A DNA stretch of 64,000 nucleotides from Superficieibacter sp. 1612_C1 (GCF_015234305.1 NZ_JADGMI010000003.1:186001-250000); one strand, 5' to 3'. Positions 39,244 through 50,805 are shown, counted from the first letter of the stretch. Program-made: numbers and translations. The notes: generated by a model not told the origin, from the sequence alone.

Positions 39244-40731
39244 TTACAGCGTTACGCCACTTTTGAATATCGCCAGTTCGCGGAAGTCGTTGCGCTCGTT
39301 ACAGGCTTTTTTGCCGCTGGCGATGTCGACGATGGTATCGACGAATTCGCTCAGCAACTGCGGCATGGCTTTACCATGAATAAGCTGACCGGCGTCGAAA
39401 TCAATCCAGTGTTTTTTCTTCGCTGCCAGTTCGCTGTTGGTGGCGATTTTTACCGTTGGGACAAATCCGCCGTAAGGCGTGCCGCGACCGGTACTGAACA
39501 GCACCATGTGGCACCCTGCCCCGGCCAGCGCGCTGGTAGCTACGGCATCGTTGCCTGGCGCACTCAGCAGATTAAGGCCGTGGGTTTTCAGACGTTCACC
39601 GTAGCGCAGTACGTCAACCACCTGGCTGGAGCCGGCTTTCTGCGTGCAGCCCAGTGATTTATCCTCAAGCGTCGTGATACCGCCCGCTTTGTTGCCCGGC
39701 GATGGGTTTTCATAAATCGGCTGGTTGTGGGCGATGAAATACTGTTTGAAATCGTTGACCATCGTCACCAGCTTTTCAAACGTCTCTTCGTCGCGACAGT
39801 GGCTCATCAATAGTTGCTCAGCGCCAAACATCTCCGGTACTTCGGTCAGCACGGTCGTCCCGCCGTTGGCAATCACATAATCAGAGAAGCGCCCCAGCAT
39901 CGGGTTGGCAGTGATCCCGGAAAGCCCGTCAGAGCCGCCGCACTCCAGACCAAATTTCAGCTCGCCCAGCCGGCCCGGCTCGCGCTTGTCGTGGCGCATC
40001 ACTTCATAAAGCTCACGCAGATGCTCGAGACCCGCTTCCACTTCGTCGTCCTGATGTTGCAGGACCATAAAGTGCACGCGCTCGGGGTCGAAATCACCCA
40101 GCGTTTCGCGGAACGCATCGACCTGGTTGTTCTCACAGCCGAGACCGATTACCAGCACCGCGCCCGCATTCGGGTGACGCACCATGTTTTGCAGCATGGT
40201 GCGGGTGTTGATGTGGTCATCGCCCAGCTGCGAACAGCCGTAGGTATGGCTGAAGAGGAAAACGCCGTCGGTGCCTTCCGCATCGTTGGTCTCTTTCAGA
40301 AAACGGTTCTGGATCTGCCGGGCAATGCCATTGACGCAACCAACGGTCGGCAGGATCCACAGTTCATTACGCACGCCAACGTCACCGTTGGCGCGACGGT
40401 AGATCTGAACTTCACGATCCGCAGGCTGTACTTCTTCAGCCTGAAAATCAGGTTGATAGCTATACTCGTCCAGATCGCTGAGGTTAGTGCGCGTGTTATG
40501 GGCGTGGATATGTTCCCCGGGCGCAATATCCGTCAGCGCATGACCAATAGGCAGACCATATTTTGTGACGTTTTCCCCTTTCGCAATGGCGCTAAGGGCA
40601 AATTTGTGCCCGCGCACCACGTCCTGACGCAGCGTGACGGTTTGACCGTCAACGGACACTTCGGTACCGTTTTCCAGGTCAGCCAGCGCGACGGCGACGT
40701 TGTCCTGCGAATGGATCTTAATGTATTGCAT
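39244..40731 (-). CDS. uxaA: UxaA, altronate dehydratase
   Basis: 495 residues from the ATG at 40731 (MQYIKIHSQDN), the exact E. coli length; an in-frame extension to 40746 is spurious. Motifs GLECGGSDGLSGITANP, NPSPGNKAGGI and FSTGRGTPYG are the family set. It converts D-altronate to 2-keto-3-deoxygluconate in galacturonate catabolism. It lies 18 bases after uxaC, forming the uxaCA operon. Confidence 0.97.
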   Translation of the reverse strand: MQYIKIHSQDNVAVALADLENGTEVSVDGQTVTLRQDVVRGHKFALSAIAKGENVTKYGLPIGHALTDIAPGEHIHAHNTRTNLSDLDEYSYQPDFQAEEVQPADREVQIYRRANGDVGVRNELWILPTVGCVNGIARQIQNRFLKETNDAEGTDGVFLFSHTYGCSQLGDDHINTRTMLQNMVRHPNAGAVLVIGLGCENNQVDAFRETLGDFDPERVHFMVLQHQDDEVEAGLEHLRELYEVMRHDKREPGRLGELKFGLECGGSDGLSGITANPMLGRFSDYVIANGGTTVLTEVPEMFGAEQLLMSHCRDEETFEKLVTMVNDFKQYFIAHNQPIYENPSPGNKAGGITTLEDKSLGCTQKAGSSQVVDVLRYGERLKTHGLNLLSAPGNDAVATSALAGAGCHMVLFSTGRGTPYGGFVPTVKIATNSELAAKKKHWIDFDAGQLIHGKAMPQLLSEFVDTIVDIASGKKACNERNDFRELAIFKSGVTL

Positions 40732-40749
40732 ATCAACCAACCTCAAGGC

Positions 40750-42636
<1,887 letters not shown>

Positions 42637-43938
42637 ATGCGTAAAATTAAAGGTTTACGTTGGTATATGATCGCCCTGGTGACTATGGGTACCGTTCTGG
42701 GCTACCTGACACGTAATACCGTGGCGGCTGCCGCACCGACATTAATGGAAGAGCTGCATATTTCCACGCAGCAATACTCTTACATTATCGCGGCCTATTC
42801 AGCAGCGTATACCGTGATGCAGCCGGTAGCAGGTTATGTGCTGGATATTCTGGGCACTAAAATTGGCTACGCTTTCTTTGCTATTGCCTGGGCAGTTTTC
42901 TGTGGCGCAACCGCGCTGGCAGGCAGCTGGGGCGGTCTGGCACTGGCGCGTGGCGCGGTCGGTGCGGCAGAAGCGGCAATGATCCCCGCCGGTCTGAAAG
43001 CCAGCTCCGAATGGTTCCCGGCGAAGGAGCGTTCCATTGCCGTAGGCTACTTTAACGTCGGCTCTTCCATCGGTGCGATGATTGCTCCGCCGCTGGTGGT
43101 CTGGGCTATCGTGATGCATAGCTGGCAGATGGCGTTCATTATTTCTGGCGTACTGAGCTTTATCTGGGCAATGGCGTGGCTGATTTTCTACAAACATCCG
43201 CGCGACCAGAAAAAATTAACTGAAGAAGAACGCGAATACATCATTGGCGGTCAGGAAGCTCAGCATCAGACCAATAACGGCAAAAAAATGTCCGTCTGGC
43301 AGATCCTCGGCACCCGTCAGTTCTGGGGTATCGCCCTGCCGCGTTTCCTGGCGGAACCAGCATGGGGAACGTTTAACGCATGGATCCCGCTGTTCATGTT
43401 TAAAGTCTACGGCTTTAACCTGAAAGAGATTGCTATGTTTGCCTGGATGCCAATGCTGTTTGCTGACCTTGGCTGTATCGTTGGTGGCTACCTGCCGCCG
43501 CTGTTCCAGCGCTGGTTTGGGGTGAACCTGATTGTGTCGCGTAAAATGGTCGTCACCATGGGTGCACTGCTGATGATCGGCCCAGGCATGATTGGTCTGT
43601 TCACCAGCCCGTATGTGGCGATTGGCCTGCTGTGTATAGGTGGTTTTGCGCACCAGTCTCTGTCCGGCGCGCTGATTACCCTGTCTTCGGATGTCTTCGG
43701 TCGTAACGAAGTGGCGACGGCAAACGGTCTGACCGGGATGGCAGCATGGATGGCAAGTACCATGTTTGCGCTGGTGGTCGGTGCGCTGGCGGATACTATC
43801 GGCTTCAGCCCGCTGTTCGCGGTGCTGGCGGTGTTCGACCTTCTCGGTGCGCTGGTTATCTGGACGGTACTGAAAAATAAACCGGCCGCAGAGATTGTTC
43901 AGTCACCGCCGAGGAACGATCCGGCGACCCAGAACTGA
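42637..43938 (+). CDS. exuT: ExuT, hexuronate transporter
   Basis: 433 residues, 12 membrane segments, MFS anion:cation symporter family, matching E. coli ExuT. Imports galacturonate and glucuronate with protons. GAAGAGG precedes the ATG. It is followed by a strong terminator before exuR. Confidence 0.96.
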   Translation: MRKIKGLRWYMIALVTMGTVLGYLTRNTVAAAAPTLMEELHISTQQYSYIIAAYSAAYTVMQPVAGYVLDILGTKIGYAFFAIAWAVFCGATALAGSWGGLALARGAVGAAEAAMIPAGLKASSEWFPAKERSIAVGYFNVGSSIGAMIAPPLVVWAIVMHSWQMAFIISGVLSFIWAMAWLIFYKHPRDQKKLTEEEREYIIGGQEAQHQTNNGKKMSVWQILGTRQFWGIALPRFLAEPAWGTFNAWIPLFMFKVYGFNLKEIAMFAWMPMLFADLGCIVGGYLPPLFQRWFGVNLIVSRKMVVTMGALLMIGPGMIGLFTSPYVAIGLLCIGGFAHQSLSGALITLSSDVFGRNEVATANGLTGMAAWMASTMFALVVGALADTIGFSPLFAVLAVFDLLGALVIWTVLKNKPAAEIVQSPPRNDPATQN

Positions 43939-43963
43939 TTATTTTCGCTCCTGATGTAAACCA

Positions 43964-43994
43964 CAGAAGCCGCCTGTAAAGGGCGGCTTTTTCG
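43964..43994 (+). terminator. Terminator after exuT, first copy
   Basis: AAGCCGCC-tgtaaa-GGGCGGCTT followed by TTT, 28 bases after the exuT stop. The 31-base segment recurs exactly at 44101-44131. Confidence 0.9.
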
Positions 43995-44024
43995 ATTGCT
44001 GGCAAAGGAAGTTGTCAGGGGAAA

Positions 44025-44063
44025 CACCGGGATTGGGTTCCCAGAGGGAGGCCCAACCCGGTG
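44025..44063 (+). other. Stem-loop between the duplicated terminators
   Basis: CACCGGG-a-TTGGG (44025-44037) pairs with CCCAA-CCCGGTG (44052-44063), 12 bp with one bulged A. Together with the second terminator it could form the body of a small RNA; no promoter is evident. Confidence 0.35.
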
Positions 44064-44100
44064 GTCGCCCCGTGTTCTACAGACGGTTTGTCATCAACCG

Positions 44101-44131
44101 CAGAAGCCGCCTGTAAAGGGCGGCTTTTTCG
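44101..44131 (+). terminator. Terminator upstream of exuR, second exact copy
   Basis: Identical over 31 bases to 43964-43994, including stem, loop and T-tract. It would block exuT readthrough or end a short transcript made between the copies. Confidence 0.9.
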
Positions 44132-44201
44132 TCGTGCAGTGGTGCCCGAAGCGTAAAAGTGGTATAACAAATAAAGGTGCCTTATTCCGTCCGGAGCACA
44201 A

Positions 44202-44978
44202 ATGGAAATTACCGAAACACGTCGTCTATACCAACAGCTTGCCGCCGACCTTAAGCAGCGCATTGAGCAGGGTGTCTATTTAGTGGGCGATAAACTGCCC
44301 GCTGAGCGTTTCATTGCCGATGAAAAAAATGTCAGCCGCACGGTGGTGCGTGAAGCCATCATTATGCTGGAGGTAGAAGGCTACGTTGAGGTCCGCAAAG
44401 GCTCCGGTATCCATGTCATCTCTAATCAGGCAAAGCACTACCACATCCCCGACGAAACTCAGGAATTTGCCAACTACGGTCCTTTTGAACTGTTACAGGC
44501 GCGTCAGCTGATTGAAAGTAACATTGCCGAATTCGCCGCCACCCAGGTGACGAAGCAGGACATCATGAAGCTGATGGAAATTCAGGAGATGGCGCGTAAA
44601 GAGAAATGCTTCCGCGACTCCGAATGGGATCTCCAGTTCCACGTTCAGGTGGCGCTCGCCACGCAGAACTCGGCGCTGGCCGCCATCGTCGAAAAAATGT
44701 GGACCCAGCGCGTGCATAACCCGTACTGGAAAAAGCTGCACGACCATATCGATCTGCGCACCGTCGATAACTGGTGTGACGATCACGATCAGATCCTCAA
44801 AGCGCTGATCCGCAAAGATCCGCATGCGGCAAAACTGGCGATGTGGCAGCATCTTGAAAACACCAAGCAGATGCTGTTTAACGAAACCAGCGACGACTTT
44901 GAATTTAACGCTGACCGTTATCTTTTCGCCGAAAATCCGGTAGTTCATCTCGATACCGCGCTCGCCAGCGCAAAATAA
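44202..44978 (+). CDS. exuR: ExuR, GntR-family repressor of hexuronate genes
   Basis: 258 residues, as in E. coli. N-terminal GntR winged helix ([23 protein letters not shown]) and C-terminal FCD ligand domain. Represses uxaCA, exuT and related genes until uronates are present. The ATG at 44202 follows CCGGAG. Confidence 0.96.
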   Translation: MEITETRRLYQQLAADLKQRIEQGVYLVGDKLPAERFIADEKNVSRTVVREAIIMLEVEGYVEVRKGSGIHVISNQAKHYHIPDETQEFANYGPFELLQARQLIESNIAEFAATQVTKQDIMKLMEIQEMARKEKCFRDSEWDLQFHVQVALATQNSALAAIVEKMWTQRVHNPYWKKLHDHIDLRTVDNWCDDHDQILKALIRKDPHAAKLAMWQHLENTKQMLFNETSDDFEFNADRYLFAENPVVHLDTALASAK

Positions 44979-45313
44979 GTCCCCCGCTCCCGGCAGGTCA
45001 TTCATGGCCTGCCGCGCCGCTTTCTGGTAAGCAAAGCACTTATTGTGTCAGAGAGTGTAAAACTCCTCGCCTGAATCGGTTCCAGCAAGCAAAATCAAAC
45101 CTCAATACGCTGCAATTACTGTGACGAATTTCCGCACCTTTGTTACAATTAGATGCATTTTGCACTTTAGTGAGTGAGTTATTGCTCACCTCGCTCGATG
45201 ACAAGGAATTGTCTGAACGGGTTTGTTGCGGCCACGCTTACGATAAATAAAAGGTCGCCCTGTAGTTAAACCGCGTTCCGTCGCGACGTTAACCGATGTA
45301 CCAGGAATATTGA
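44979..45313 (+). promoter_or_regulatory. exuR-yqjA intergenic region
   Basis: 335 bases. GGCAGG...CCTGCC (44992-45013) is a likely exuR 3' hairpin. The remainder should hold the yqjA-mzrA promoter, which is Cpx-responsive in E. coli, but I see no clear GTAAA-N5-GTAAA CpxR box. No gene is visible. Confidence 0.4.
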
Positions 45314-45982
45314 ATGGAACTTTTTACTCAGTTGATGCATGCCCTCTGGAGCCAGGATTATGAAACGCTGGCGAATCCATCCATGATTGGCATGCTGTAT
45401 TTTGTTTTGTTTGTGATCCTGTTTCTTGAGAATGGATTACTGCCTGCGGCTTTTCTGCCAGGCGATAGCTTACTGGTGCTGGTCGGCGTCCTGATAGCCA
45501 AAGGGGCAATGGGCTATCCGCAAACCATTATTTTGTTAACCATGGCGGCAAGCCTCGGTTGCTGGCTCAGCTACATTCAGGGGCGCTGGCTGGGTAATAC
45601 CCGGCTGGTGCAAAAATGGTTGTCGCACCTGCCTGCGCACTATCATCAGCGGGCGCACCATCTTTTTCATAAGCACGGGCTTTCCGCGCTGCTGATGGGC
45701 CGCTTTATCGCGTTTGTCCGCACGCTGCTGCCAACGATCGCCGGGATTTCCGGCCTGAGCAGCGCCCGCTTCCAGTTTTTTAACTGGATTAGCGGCCTGC
45801 TATGGGTACTTATTTTGACAACGCTGGGCTATCTGCTGGGTAAGACTCCGGTCTTTCTCAAGTACGAAGATAAGCTCATGTCCTGCCTGATGCTGCTGCC
45901 GGTAGTGCTGCTGGTATTTGGCTTGATCGGCTCGCTGGTGGTTCTCTGGAAGAAGAAACACCGGGAGATTGAGGACAAGTGA
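45314..45982 (+). CDS. yqjA: YqjA, DedA-family membrane protein
   Basis: 222 residues (E. coli 220) with about five membrane segments. The DedA/SNARE-associated signature includes [20 protein letters not shown] and [16 protein letters not shown], with the acidic and arginine residues required for function. Needed with YghB for proton-motive-force homeostasis, alkaline pH tolerance and cell division in E. coli. The stop overlaps the mzrA start (TGATG). Confidence 0.95.
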   Translation: MELFTQLMHALWSQDYETLANPSMIGMLYFVLFVILFLENGLLPAAFLPGDSLLVLVGVLIAKGAMGYPQTIILLTMAASLGCWLSYIQGRWLGNTRLVQKWLSHLPAHYHQRAHHLFHKHGLSALLMGRFIAFVRTLLPTIAGISGLSSARFQFFNWISGLLWVLILTTLGYLLGKTPVFLKYEDKLMSCLMLLPVVLLVFGLIGSLVVLWKKKHREIEDK

Positions 45983-46365
45983 TGGCAATTAAACATACGC
46001 TACTGCGTCGAATCACCTGGAGTCTTGGCGCGCTGACCCTGTTTACCTGCTTGTTTTATGCAGGCGTTACGCTTCAGCGCCACGAATCAACGCTGGCTAT
46101 TCGACCGTCAAGTCAGGGCGTTAGCGTCCCTGACGGCTTCTCCGTCTGGCATCAACTCGATGCCAACGGCATTCGTTTCAAAAGTATTACCCCGCATGCA
46201 GATACCCTGCTTATCAAATTTGACTCCAGTGCCCAGAGCGCCGCAGCGAAAGAAGTGCTCGACCGCTCGCTGCCCCACGGGTACATCATCGCCCAGCAGG
46301 ACGAAGACGATCAGGCGACAATGTGGCTTACCCGTTTGCGGGATACCTCACGTCGATTCGGCTAA
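45982..46365 (+). CDS. mzrA: MzrA, modulator of EnvZ/OmpR
   Basis: 127 residues from the ATG at 45982, overlapping the yqjA stop; GTG 45979 is a possible alternative. It has a single N-terminal membrane segment (about 10-30) and a small periplasmic domain. In E. coli it binds EnvZ and links the Cpx response to OmpR. Translational coupling with yqjA is likely. Confidence 0.93.
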   Translation: MAIKHTLLRRITWSLGALTLFTCLFYAGVTLQRHESTLAIRPSSQGVSVPDGFSVWHQLDANGIRFKSITPHADTLLIKFDSSAQSAAAKEVLDRSLPHGYIIAQQDEDDQATMWLTRLRDTSRRFG

Positions 46366-46515
46366 TTTCTTCCACCTTTCTGAATCTTTTAACTTATTTT
46401 GGTGATTTCTCGTTTACTTACTATTCTTAAGTATGCGCAAGGCAATCACATCATTTTTGGCCTGGACGCGCAGGCACAGTCCCAATGCGCCGCAACATTA
46501 TGGAAGCTTTCATTT

Positions 46516-46884
46516 ATGAAATACCGCATCGTTACCGCTTTTGCTCTTTTATCCATCAGTGCAGGTGCCTGGGCTCAGACCCCCTGTCAGGAAAAGGAAC
46601 AGGATATACAGCGTGAAATTAGCTACGCTCAAAAGCATAACAATCAGAGTCGTATCACTGGCCTGAAGAAAGCCCTGAGCGAAGTTAAAGCGAACTGTAG
46701 CGACAGTCAGTTACGCGCCGACCATCAGAAGAAAATTGCCGATCAGAAAGAAGAAGTGGCTGAACGACAAGAGGATCTGAAGGAGGCCAGACAGAAAGGC
46801 GATGCGGAAAAAGTAACGAAACGCGAAAATAAACTCAAGGAAGCGCAGAAAGACCTGAAAGCGCTGGAATCGCGGGATTATTGA
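46516..46884 (+). CDS. yqjC: YqjC, periplasmic DUF1090 protein
   Basis: 122 residues from the ATG at 46516, where a clear signal peptide starts (FALLSISAGAWA, cleavage about residue 20). The mature protein is highly charged, Lys/Glu-rich and likely a coiled coil, with two cysteines (CQEKEQ, NCSDSQ). E. coli YqjC has the same architecture. Function unknown. Confidence 0.92.
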   Translation: MKYRIVTAFALLSISAGAWAQTPCQEKEQDIQREISYAQKHNNQSRITGLKKALSEVKANCSDSQLRADHQKKIADQKEEVAERQEDLKEARQKGDAEKVTKRENKLKEAQKDLKALESRDY

Positions 46885-46924
46885 GTTTACGGAAATTTAA
46901 CTTACTCACCTGGAGAGAACATTT

Positions 46925-47230
46925 ATGTCTAAAGACAACAATACCGATCATCTGCGCGCCGAGTTGAAATCCCTTACGGATACGCTGGAAGAAGTGCTGA
47001 GCTCTTCAGGCGATAAATCCAAAGAAGAAATGAGCAAGCTGCGCAGCAAAGCAGAACGCGCGCTGAAAGACAGCCGTAAGAGCCTGGGCGAAACCGGCGA
47101 CGCGCTGGCAAAACAGACCCGCGTTGCGGCCGAGCGTACCGATGAGTACGTGCGTGAAAATCCGTGGGCGAGTGTAGGCATCGGTGCTGCCATTGGGGTA
47201 GTGCTGGGTGTTCTACTGGCGCGTCGATAA
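46925..47230 (+). CDS. yqjD: YqjD, ElaB/YqjD-family ribosome-anchoring membrane protein
   Basis: 101 residues: a charged helical N-terminal region and one C-terminal membrane segment (ASVGIGAAIGVVLGVLLARR). In E. coli YqjD is an inner-membrane, ribosome-associated stationary-phase protein. First of yqjD-yqjE-yqjK with tight spacing; GGAGAG precedes the ATG. Confidence 0.95.
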   Translation: MSKDNNTDHLRAELKSLTDTLEEVLSSSGDKSKEEMSKLRSKAERALKDSRKSLGETGDALAKQTRVAAERTDEYVRENPWASVGIGAAIGVVLGVLLARR

Positions 47231-47232
47231 TT

Positions 47233-47631
47233 ATGGCTGATTATCGTCAAGCACAGGGGCCCGGAAAAAGCGTGCTGGGAATCGGGCAGCGGATCGTCTC
47301 AATCATTATCGAGATGGTGGAAACGCGGCTGAGGCTGGTAGTGGTAGAGCTGGAAGAAGAGAAAGCGAATATCTTCCAGTTGCTGCTGATGCTGGGACTG
47401 ACAATGCTTTTCGCCGCCTTTGGCCTGATGAGTCTGATGGTCCTGATCATCTGGGCTGTCGATCCGCAATATCGGTTGAATGTGATGATAGGTACCACCG
47501 CCGTTCTGCTCCTGCTGGCTATAGGCGGAGGAATATGGACGCTGGTTAAGGCGCGTCGCACCACATTCTTACGCCACACCCGTCAGGAACTGGCTAACGA
47601 CCGTTCCTTGCTGGAGGAGGATAAGTCTTGA
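47233..47631 (+). CDS. yqjE: YqjE, phage-holin-like inner-membrane protein
   Basis: 132 residues from the ATG at 47233, two bases after the yqjD stop. Two membrane segments (about 48-75 and 82-105) between charged ends; putative Actinobacterial holin-X/YqjE family (DUF1469). Function unknown. Its stop overlaps the yqjK start. Confidence 0.93.
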   Translation: MADYRQAQGPGKSVLGIGQRIVSIIIEMVETRLRLVVVELEEEKANIFQLLLMLGLTMLFAAFGLMSLMVLIIWAVDPQYRLNVMIGTTAVLLLLAIGGGIWTLVKARRTTFLRHTRQELANDRSLLEEDKS

Positions 47632-47924
47632 GTAGCAAGCAGGAACGCCAACAGCGTAAAGCCTGGCTGCTCAGTCAGATCCAACAGCAGCGGCTGGATT
47701 TATCGTCCAGCCGCCGCGACTGGCTGGAAGTGACCGGAGGCTACGACCGTGGCTGGAATACGCTGCTTAACCTCCGCGCCTGGGCGCTGGTAGGCAGTAG
47801 CGTGATGGCCATCTGGAGCGTGCGTAACCCCAGTTTCTTAGTGCGCTGGGGAAAACGTGGCTTCGGTATCTGGAGCGCATGGCGTCTCGTACAAACGACG
47901 ATCCGTAATCAGCGCCTGCGTTAG
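47628..47924 (+). CDS. yqjK: YqjK, small conserved protein
   Basis: 98 residues (E. coli about 99), TTG start at 47628 inside the yqjE stop (TTGA). Basic, with one hydrophobic stretch around 55-70. YqjK-like family; function unknown. Followed by a strong terminator. Confidence 0.88.
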   Translation: MSSKQERQQRKAWLLSQIQQQRLDLSSSRRDWLEVTGGYDRGWNTLLNLRAWALVGSSVMAIWSVRNPSFLVRWGKRGFGIWSAWRLVQTTIRNQRLR

Positions 47925-47944
47925 TCCATTACTCTTGCATATCA

Positions 47945-47979
47945 AGCTCGCCTGCGGCAACGCACGCGGGCTTTTTTAT
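47945..47979 (+). terminator. Terminator after yqjK
   Basis: AGCTCGCCTGCG (47945-47956) pairs with CGCACGCGGGCT (47961-47972), 11 of 12 positions, loop GCAA, followed by TTTTTTATT. Confidence 0.85.
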
Positions 47980-48145
47980 TAAGATGCTATTACTCATATT
48001 TTTTGAAGAAGATTGACAGTTTTCCTTGCTAACAATCGTTATCACTCCCGCTTATGATTCTCCTCATCGACAGCAAACCTGCGGCAAACGCCTCTATTGC
48101 TGGCTAATAACACTATTGAGAAAATAAGGCTTTCGGGAGAGAAAA

Positions 48146-48538
48146 ATGAAAAAATTAGAAGATGTTGGCGTGCTGGTAGCAAGAATTCTGATGCCAATTC
48201 TGTTTATCACCGCAGGATGGGGCAAAATTACGGGCTATGCCGGGACTCAGCAATATATGGAAGCGATGGGCGTACCAGGGTTCCTGCTGCCGCTGACCAT
48301 CCTGCTGGAGTTTGGCGGCGGTCTGGCTATCCTGTTCGGTTTCCTGACCCGCACCACGGCACTGTTTACCGCAGGCTTTACGCTGCTGACGGCGTTTATT
48401 TTCCACAGTAACTTTGCGGAAGGCGTGAACTCACTGATGTTTATGAAGAACCTGACCATCGCAGGCGGCTTCCTGCTGCTGGCGATCACCGGTCCGGGCG
48501 CGTTTAGTATCGACCGCCTGCTGAATAAAAAGTGGTAA
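48146..48538 (+). CDS. yqjF: YqjF, DoxX-family quinol oxidase-like protein
   Basis: 130 residues with four membrane segments, DoxX family (LVARILMPILFITAGWGKI). In E. coli the yqjF promoter responds to nitroaromatics and quinones through YhaJ, encoded 5 kb downstream here. The 170-base leader (47976-48145) should carry that control, but I could not identify the YhaJ site. Confidence 0.93.
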   Translation: MKKLEDVGVLVARILMPILFITAGWGKITGYAGTQQYMEAMGVPGFLLPLTILLEFGGGLAILFGFLTRTTALFTAGFTLLTAFIFHSNFAEGVNSLMFMKNLTIAGGFLLLAITGPGAFSIDRLLNKKW

Positions 48539-48604
48539 GCGCTCTATACTGAAATGAATACCGCAAGGGCTGGGGAATAACGTTAAGGTCCGTAGCGTAA
48601 TAAT

Positions 48605-48692
48605 GCCGGGTGGCGCTTCGCTTACCCGGCCTACGTTTTTCACGCGCTGAACGTTAGGTTGATGCCAGATCGTAGGCCAACGCCGCCGGGCA
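48605..48692. repeat. REP/BIME pair
   Basis: A REP unit at 48605-48634 and an inverted partial unit at 48671-48692, between yqjF and yqjG. Confidence 0.8.
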
Positions 48693-48758
48693 TTATTACG
48701 CACCCAACGCCAGATTGATGGCAAGCCTGCGCAAACCGGCTTTATAACGGAGGAGAAG

Positions 48759-49745
48759 ATGGGACAACTTGTAGACGGTGTCTGGCAGGATACCTGGTAC
48801 GATACCAAATCCACAGGCGGTAAATTTAAACGTTCCGCGTCCGCTTACCGCAACTGGCTGACCGCTGACGGTGCGCCGGGTCCTTCCGGAGAGGGGGGTT
48901 TCGCGGCAGAAAAAGATCGTTACCACCTGTATGTTTCCCTCGCCTGCCCGTGGGCGCATCGCACGCTGATCGTGCGCAAACTAAAAGGGCTGGAACCCTT
49001 CCTCCCGGTGTCCGTGGTGCATCCGCTGATGCTGGAGAATGGCTGGACCTTTGGCGATGATTTTCCGGATGCCACCGGCGACCAGCTCTATCACCATGAT
49101 TTTCTCTACCAGCTTTATCTGCACGCCGATCCACACTACACCGGCCGCGTTACTATCCCGATCCTGTGGGATAAAAAAAATCAGACCATCGTCAGCAATG
49201 AATCGTCAGAAATTATCCGTATGTTCAATACGGCGTTTGACGCGCTGGGGGCCAAAGCAGGCGATTACTATCCTGCCGCGCTACGCGAGAAAATCGACGA
49301 ACTGAACGGCTGGATCTACGACGATCTGAATAACGGAGTGTATAAAGCAGGTTTTGCCACCAGCCAGCAGGCTTATGACGAGGCGGTGGAAAAGGTCTTT
49401 GCGGCACTGGCCCGTCTGGAACAGATCCTGGGGCAACATCGTTATCTGACCGGGGATCGGTTAACCGAAGCCGATATTCGTTTGTGGACCACGCTGATCC
49501 GCTTTGATCCCGTCTACGCCACCCATTTTAAATGCGATAAGCACCGGATTAGCGATTTCCTCAATCTTCATGGCTTTCTGCGCGATCTGTACCAGACGCC
49601 GGGCATTGCGGAAACCGTCAACTTTGCCCACATTCGTAACCACTATTATCGCAGCCATAAAACGGTCAACCCGACGGGAATTATCTCCATCGGGCCATGG
49701 CAGGATCTGGATGAACCGCACGGCCGCGATAGTCGATTTGCTTAA
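48759..49745 (+). CDS. yqjG: YqjG, glutathionyl-hydroquinone reductase
   Basis: 328 residues (same as E. coli). Omega/Xi-class GST fold with catalytic Cys in SLACPWAHRTLI and C-terminal helical domain. Reduces glutathionyl-hydroquinones, fitting co-induction with yqjF by quinone stress. GGAGGAG lies before the ATG at 48759. Confidence 0.96.
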   Translation: MGQLVDGVWQDTWYDTKSTGGKFKRSASAYRNWLTADGAPGPSGEGGFAAEKDRYHLYVSLACPWAHRTLIVRKLKGLEPFLPVSVVHPLMLENGWTFGDDFPDATGDQLYHHDFLYQLYLHADPHYTGRVTIPILWDKKNQTIVSNESSEIIRMFNTAFDALGAKAGDYYPAALREKIDELNGWIYDDLNNGVYKAGFATSQQAYDEAVEKVFAALARLEQILGQHRYLTGDRLTEADIRLWTTLIRFDPVYATHFKCDKHRISDFLNLHGFLRDLYQTPGIAETVNFAHIRNHYYRSHKTVNPTGIISIGPWQDLDEPHGRDSRFA

Positions 49746-49788
49746 CCCGTCCAGCCGCGCGGCGAATGACCCTCGCCGCGCGTGCCAC

Positions 49789-50805
49789 TCAGCGTTGCGC
49801 CAGCGCCTGCACTTCCGCCCATACGCTGTCATCTGCCGGAATGCCTTCTGCACGATGGCGGGTACGACGGCTCACTTCCCTTTCTCCCGGATAGAAAACC
49901 TCGTCGTTGCCTTCCGCAGGCTCTGAGGATTTAACGTATTCCGCGATGCTGGCGGCCATGTTCTCGCTGAATTCTTTGCCACCGAAGTGTTCGGGATTAA
50001 ACACCATAAAGACCTGACTGGCCCCGGTGCAGCTTCCCTGCTGAATTTTATCAATCTCATTGGTGGGTGCGCCCGCCGTCAGGAAGGCCGCCATCGCATC
50101 AAGTACGATCGCCATGCCGGAGCCTTTCCAGTAGCCGGTCGGCAGGATACGCATTGACTCTTCAATCGGGCCTGGCTCATCGGTCAGATTGCCCTCTTTA
50201 TCGAAGCCTCCCGGGAACGGCAATTTTTCGCCTTTCAGACGTGTGACCTGCAACTTACCGTAGGCGTATTGCGACATCGCCATATCCAGGATGAGCGCCC
50301 CCTCTTTCATCGGCACGGCCATGACATAAGGGTTATTTCCCAGACGGGTGTTTTTCGCTCCCCAGGCAGGCATACAGGATTCGGTATTGGTCCAGCATAA
50401 GGCGGCAAATCCCTTATTCGCCGCCCGCCAGCCGTAGGTGCCGCCGCGCATCCAGTGGGTTGTGTTACGCAAGCCGACCAGGCCCATACCATGTTCGGTC
50501 GCCAGCGCCATTGCCCGATCAACGGCGAACAAGGCGTTAGTAATGCCAGGCCCGCGCTGGCCGTCATAAATTTCAAAGCTCCCCAACGACTTCACCAGCG
50601 CTGGCTCGGCATTGATATCAATCCAGCCTTTTTGCACATAATCAACAAATCGGGCGACCCGATTTAGTCCGTGCGAGAAAATCCCGTCGCAGCTGGTTTC
50701 AGTATGAACCTGCGCACAGATATCGGCCTGCGCTTCATCGAGACCAGCGTTCAGGAAAGCCTGCTTAACGGTCTGTTTCATTTCATCGAAGGGAACTAAT
50801 GGCAT
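49789..50805 (-). CDS. YiaK-like 2,3-diketo-L-gulonate reductase (LDH2 family), orphan
   Basis: 338 residues from the ATG at 50805 (AAAGGATCC upstream); the frame opens at 50919. Malate/L-lactate dehydrogenase 2 fold, clearly related to E. coli YiaK (332): YSHG-like FSHGLNR with the catalytic His, TTHWMRGGTYGWRAA, WGAKNTRLGNNP and RILPTGYWKGSGM. YiaK reduces 2,3-diketo-L-gulonate with NADH. No yia transporter or kinase genes are adjacent. It is inserted on the opposite strand between yqjG and yhaH, which are neighbours in K-12. Substrate could be another 2-keto acid. Confidence 0.85.
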   Translation of the reverse strand: MPLVPFDEMKQTVKQAFLNAGLDEAQADICAQVHTETSCDGIFSHGLNRVARFVDYVQKGWIDINAEPALVKSLGSFEIYDGQRGPGITNALFAVDRAMALATEHGMGLVGLRNTTHWMRGGTYGWRAANKGFAALCWTNTESCMPAWGAKNTRLGNNPYVMAVPMKEGALILDMAMSQYAYGKLQVTRLKGEKLPFPGGFDKEGNLTDEPGPIEESMRILPTGYWKGSGMAIVLDAMAAFLTAGAPTNEIDKIQQGSCTGASQVFMVFNPEHFGGKEFSENMAASIAEYVKSSEPAEGNDEVFYPGEREVSRRTRHRAEGIPADDSVWAEVQALAQR

